From positions 1 to 23,565 of the forward strand of contig CAKSAC010000018.1 of the NCBI GenBank assembly GCA_934434925.1: 23,565 nt of DNA. The letters run 5' to 3'. A program made the position numbers and the translations under genes. The DNA comes from an uncultured Eubacteriales bacterium (GTDB taxonomy: Bacteria; Bacillota; Clostridia; Oscillospirales; CAG-272). The notes beneath the pieces are model-generated. The model searched no databases. It saw only the letters and a program-made list of their open reading frames with translations, and had not been told where the DNA came from. This document shows, in pieces, positions 21,307 through 23,565 of the stretch; position 1 is the first letter of the stretch, and the number at the start of each line of letters is the position of its first letter.

Positions 21307-23565
21307 ATGAAAAAGTTTGCCGCCTTGCTGTGTACCCTGATTCTTGTTATCGGTTGCGTTTTTACTTTCGCCGCTTGCGGAATGGTGGAGTTCAAAGTCA
21401 ACTTTGTGGTTGACAATGAAGTTTACGCAACCATCAACACGAGTGGAAACGAAGCGATTACCATGCCGGACGATCCGCAAAAAGAAGGCTATGTCTTTGA
21501 CGGATGGTATTGGGATAAAGATTCGTGGGAAAAGCCCTTTTCCGCCAATTCCTTGCTGGACACGCCCTTATCCGGCGACATGAGTGTTTATGCAAAATGG
21601 ATAGGGAATACAAATACGGTCTATACGGTCAATCATTATTTGCAAAACATTGAAAATGACGAGTTTTCTTTCTGTGAAACGCAAACGTTTACAGGCGTTG
21701 TCGGCACGTCGGTAACGCCGAGCGTTATGAATTATACCGGCTTCACCGCTCCTGCCGTTCAGACAGTTAATGTAAATCCAGACGGTTCTCGCGTGGTAAA
21801 CTATTACTACACAAGAAACTACTATACCGTAACGGTCGTCGGTAACGGCGGCGCGGACAATAGCATTCGTCAAAAGTATCAGTCGGCTATCGACACAACG
21901 GGATGGACAACGAGAGCGGGCTATACTCTCAGCGGGTTGTATACAGACAGCAGTTTGTCGGTTCCGTATGCGGATACGACCATGCCCGCGCAGGATAAAA
22001 CGGTATATGCGCACTGGATAGGCAATACCATCGCGGTAGATTTTACGTATACAACAAAAACAAACGGCATTATGATTACGGGATATACAGGGAGCGATAC
22101 CAACGTTATAATCCCCGGACAAATTAACAAGGTTCCCGTTATTGGCATAGGCAACCGGGCGTTCTGTAATTCCAAGAGCTTTACCGGCATCACAATCCCC
22201 GACAGCGTCACGTCGATCGGCCTTGGGGCTTTCTCGGATTGCACAAGTCTGACCGCCATCACAATTCCCGACAGCGTCACGTCGATCGGCGATTGGGCGT
22301 TCCGGGATTGCAAGGGTCTTACGAGCGTCACAATCGGAAACAACGTCACGTCGATCGGCGAGGATGCGTTCGATGGTTGCACAGGGCTTACAGACATTAC
22401 GGTTTCCAAAGAAAACATCGTCTATCATGCCAACGGAAACTGCTTGATTGAAACGCGAACGAAGACCTTGATACTCGGTTGTAAGAACAGCGTGATTCCG
22501 GATGACGGCAGCGTCACGTCGATCGGCACTTCTGCGTTCCGGGATTGCACAGGCCTGACCGCTATCACAATTCCCGACAGCGTCACGTCGATCGGCAGTC
22601 GGGCGTTCTCGTATTGCACAAGCCTTGCCGCTATCGCGATTCCCGACAGCGTCACGTCGATCGGCAGTTGGGCGTTCTCGGGTTGCCCAATCAAGGTTGC
22701 GACCCTTCCGACGAGCGCTATTTCAAGCATTAAAAAGAGTGCTTTGGAAACCGTTGTCATAACAAGCGGCACAAGCATCCCTTCCGGGGCGTTCTCGGGT
22801 TGCAAGGGCCTTACGAGCGTCACGATTCCCGACAGCGTCACGTCGATCGGCTATGAGGCGTTCCGGGATTGCACGGGTCTTACCAGCGTCACGATTCCCG
22901 ACAGCGTCACGTCGATCGGCGAGTATGCGTTCGCGGGCTGCACGAGCCTGACCGGCATCACGATTCCGGACAGCGTCACGTCTATCGGCAATTCTGCGTT
23001 CTGGGGTTGCACAGGCCTTACGAGCGTCACAATCGGAAACAGCGTCACGTCGATCGGCGATGAGGCATTCCGGGATTGCACGGGCCTTACGAGCATCACG
23101 ATTCCCGACAGCGTCACGTCGATCGGCTCTTCTGCGTTTTCGGGTTGCACGAAGCTTACAAGCGTCACGATTCCCGACAGCGTCACGTCGATCGGCGAGT
23201 ATGCGTTCTCGGGTTGCACAAGCCTTACCAGCGTCACAATTCCGGACAGCGTCACGTCGATCGGCGAGTATGCGTTCCGGGATTGCACAAGCCTTACGAA
23301 CGTTACATGGAACGCAGAAAACTGTAAAAACGCCGGTTCGTATGATGACTATATATTTACGAATTGCCCCAAATTAACAAACGTCACCATCGGGGATAAC
23401 GTCAAAGCCACCCCCTCCTATGCGTTCTCGGGTTGCGCAATCAAGGTTGCGACCCTTCCGACGAGCGCTATTTCAAACATTCAAAACCGTGCTTTGGAAA
23501 CCGTTGTCATAACAAGCGGCACAAGCATCCCTTCCGATGCGTTCTTGGGTTGCAAGAGCCTTACG
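21307..23565 (+). CDS. BspA-like leucine-rich-repeat surface lipoprotein (3' end outside window)
   Basis: 753 codons are open to the window edge without a stop. The N-terminus MKKFAALLCTLILVIGCVFT followed by FAAC is a lipoprotein signal with the lipid-acceptor cysteine at residue 24. Next come an InlB/Flg_new-type beta repeat (~30-98, EGYVFDGWYWD...MSVYAKWIG), a MucBP-like segment (~105-170, YTVNHYLQNIE...VNYYYTRNY), and a second Flg_new-type repeat (~172-236, AGYTLSGLYTD...KTVYAHWIG). From ~265 follow BspA-type LRR_5 repeats of 23 residues, consensus CTSLTSVTIPDSVTSIGEYAFSG. Such proteins sit on the cell surface and bind host or matrix ligands. A second, non-canonical block (IKVATLPTSAISSIKKSALE) appears twice. 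AAGGAG precedes the start. Confidence 0.93.
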   Translation, partial: MKKFAALLCTLILVIGCVFTFAACGMVEFKVNFVVDNEVYATINTSGNEAITMPDDPQKEGYVFDGWYWDKDSWEKPFSANSLLDTPLSGDMSVYAKWIGNTNTVYTVNHYLQNIENDEFSFCETQTFTGVVGTSVTPSVMNYTGFTAPAVQTVNVNPDGSRVVNYYYTRNYYTVTVVGNGGADNSIRQKYQSAIDTTGWTTRAGYTLSGLYTDSSLSVPYADTTMPAQDKTVYAHWIGNTIAVDFTYTTKTNGIMITGYTGSDTNVIIPGQINKVPVIGIGNRAFCNSKSFTGITIPDSVTSIGLGAFSDCTSLTAITIPDSVTSIGDWAFRDCKGLTSVTIGNNVTSIGEDAFDGCTGLTDITVSKENIVYHANGNCLIETRTKTLILGCKNSVIPDDGSVTSIGTSAFRDCTGLTAITIPDSVTSIGSRAFSYCTSLAAIAIPDSVTSIGSWAFSGCPIKVATLPTSAISSIKKSALETVVITSGTSIPSGAFSGCKGLTSVTIPDSVTSIGYEAFRDCTGLTSVTIPDSVTSIGEYAFAGCTSLTGITIPDSVTSIGNSAFWGCTGLTSVTIGNSVTSIGDEAFRDCTGLTSITIPDSVTSIGSSAFSGCTKLTSVTIPDSVTSIGEYAFSGCTSLTSVTIPDSVTSIGEYAFRDCTSLTNVTWNAENCKNAGSYDDYIFTNCPKLTNVTIGDNVKATPSYAFSGCAIKVATLPTSAISNIQNRALETVVITSGTSIPSDAFLGCKSLT
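22180..23565 (+). repeat. 69-bp coding LRR array with a 750-bp higher-order period
   Basis: The core GACAGCGTCACGTCGATCGG recurs with 69-bp spacing (for example at 22201 and 22270) and is almost invariant even at synonymous positions. A longer block at 22672-22815 recurs at 23422-23565, exactly 750 bp (250 codons) downstream, with few changes. The array continues past the window. Confidence 0.92.

Noticed and set aside
22201..23280. CRISPR array suggested by invariant 20-bp cores at 69-bp spacing
   Set aside because: The intervening sequence is also repetitive and encodes continuous leucine-rich repeats.
21568..23288. Minus-strand frames inside the LRR gene
   Set aside because: They are antisense shadows of the in-frame 69-bp repeats; the plus-strand reading has a promoter, ribosome binding site, signal peptide and known domains.

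Overview
The window looks like a chromosomal segment of a moderately GC-rich Clostridia-class Firmicute, probably an uncultured gut-type lineage. Supporting signs are strong AGGAGG-type ribosome binding sites, consensus sigma-A promoters (TTGACA/TATAAT), a tetrahydrofolate riboswitch in front of folT, a low-GC-Gram-positive-style lipoprotein signal on a BspA-like leucine-rich-repeat protein, and PcrA with a C-terminal RNA-polymerase-binding-type domain. Genus-level placement is not possible from sequence reading alone.

Positions 207-12852 (minus strand) form one long co-directional operon for a bacterial microcompartment (BMC, metabolosome). In transcription order it holds an RpiR/SIS regulator, acetate kinase, a class II (fuculose/rhamnulose-phosphate type) aldolase with a Cys-rich tail and C-terminal encapsulation peptide, a CoA-acylating aldehyde dehydrogenase, a zinc alcohol dehydrogenase with an N-terminal encapsulation peptide, four BMC-H shell proteins, the phosphotransacylase PduL, the BMC-P vertex protein, PduS, PduT, a PduU/EutS shell protein, a EutP/PduV GTPase, a ParA ATPase, and a repetitive Lys/Ala/Pro/Glu protein with two AT-hooks. 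The enzymes fit a pathway in which a deoxy-sugar phosphate is cleaved to lactaldehyde. The aldehyde is then partly oxidised through lactyl-CoA and lactyl-phosphate to lactate plus ATP, and partly reduced by the alcohol dehydrogenase to 1,2-propanediol to recycle NADH. No glycyl-radical enzyme and no B12 diol dehydratase is present in the window. The last three genes overlap (eutP/parA by 14 nt, parA/AT-hook by 26 nt). They form the most novel-looking module: a candidate nucleoid-based positioning cassette for the compartment.

Positions 12853-13363 are a divergent control region. It has a clear minus-strand promoter for the BMC operon with an AT-rich inverted repeat near its start, and a plus-strand promoter followed by a THF riboswitch. 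The riboswitch precedes folT-folC (13364-15435), a folate uptake and polyglutamylation pair. A terminator and a new promoter lead to pcrA (15588-17981).

Positions 17982-18830 and 20562-20990 are gene-poor, extremely C/T-rich on the plus strand, and share a family of dispersed direct repeats. Between them lie a divergent pair: a YgjV-family membrane protein (minus) and a DeoR-family regulator (plus). A 29-bp palindrome and a consensus promoter precede the last gene (21307 to the window end). This encodes a lipoprotein with InlB/Flg_new-type beta repeats and a long BspA-type leucine-rich-repeat array that is strikingly homogenised at the DNA level.
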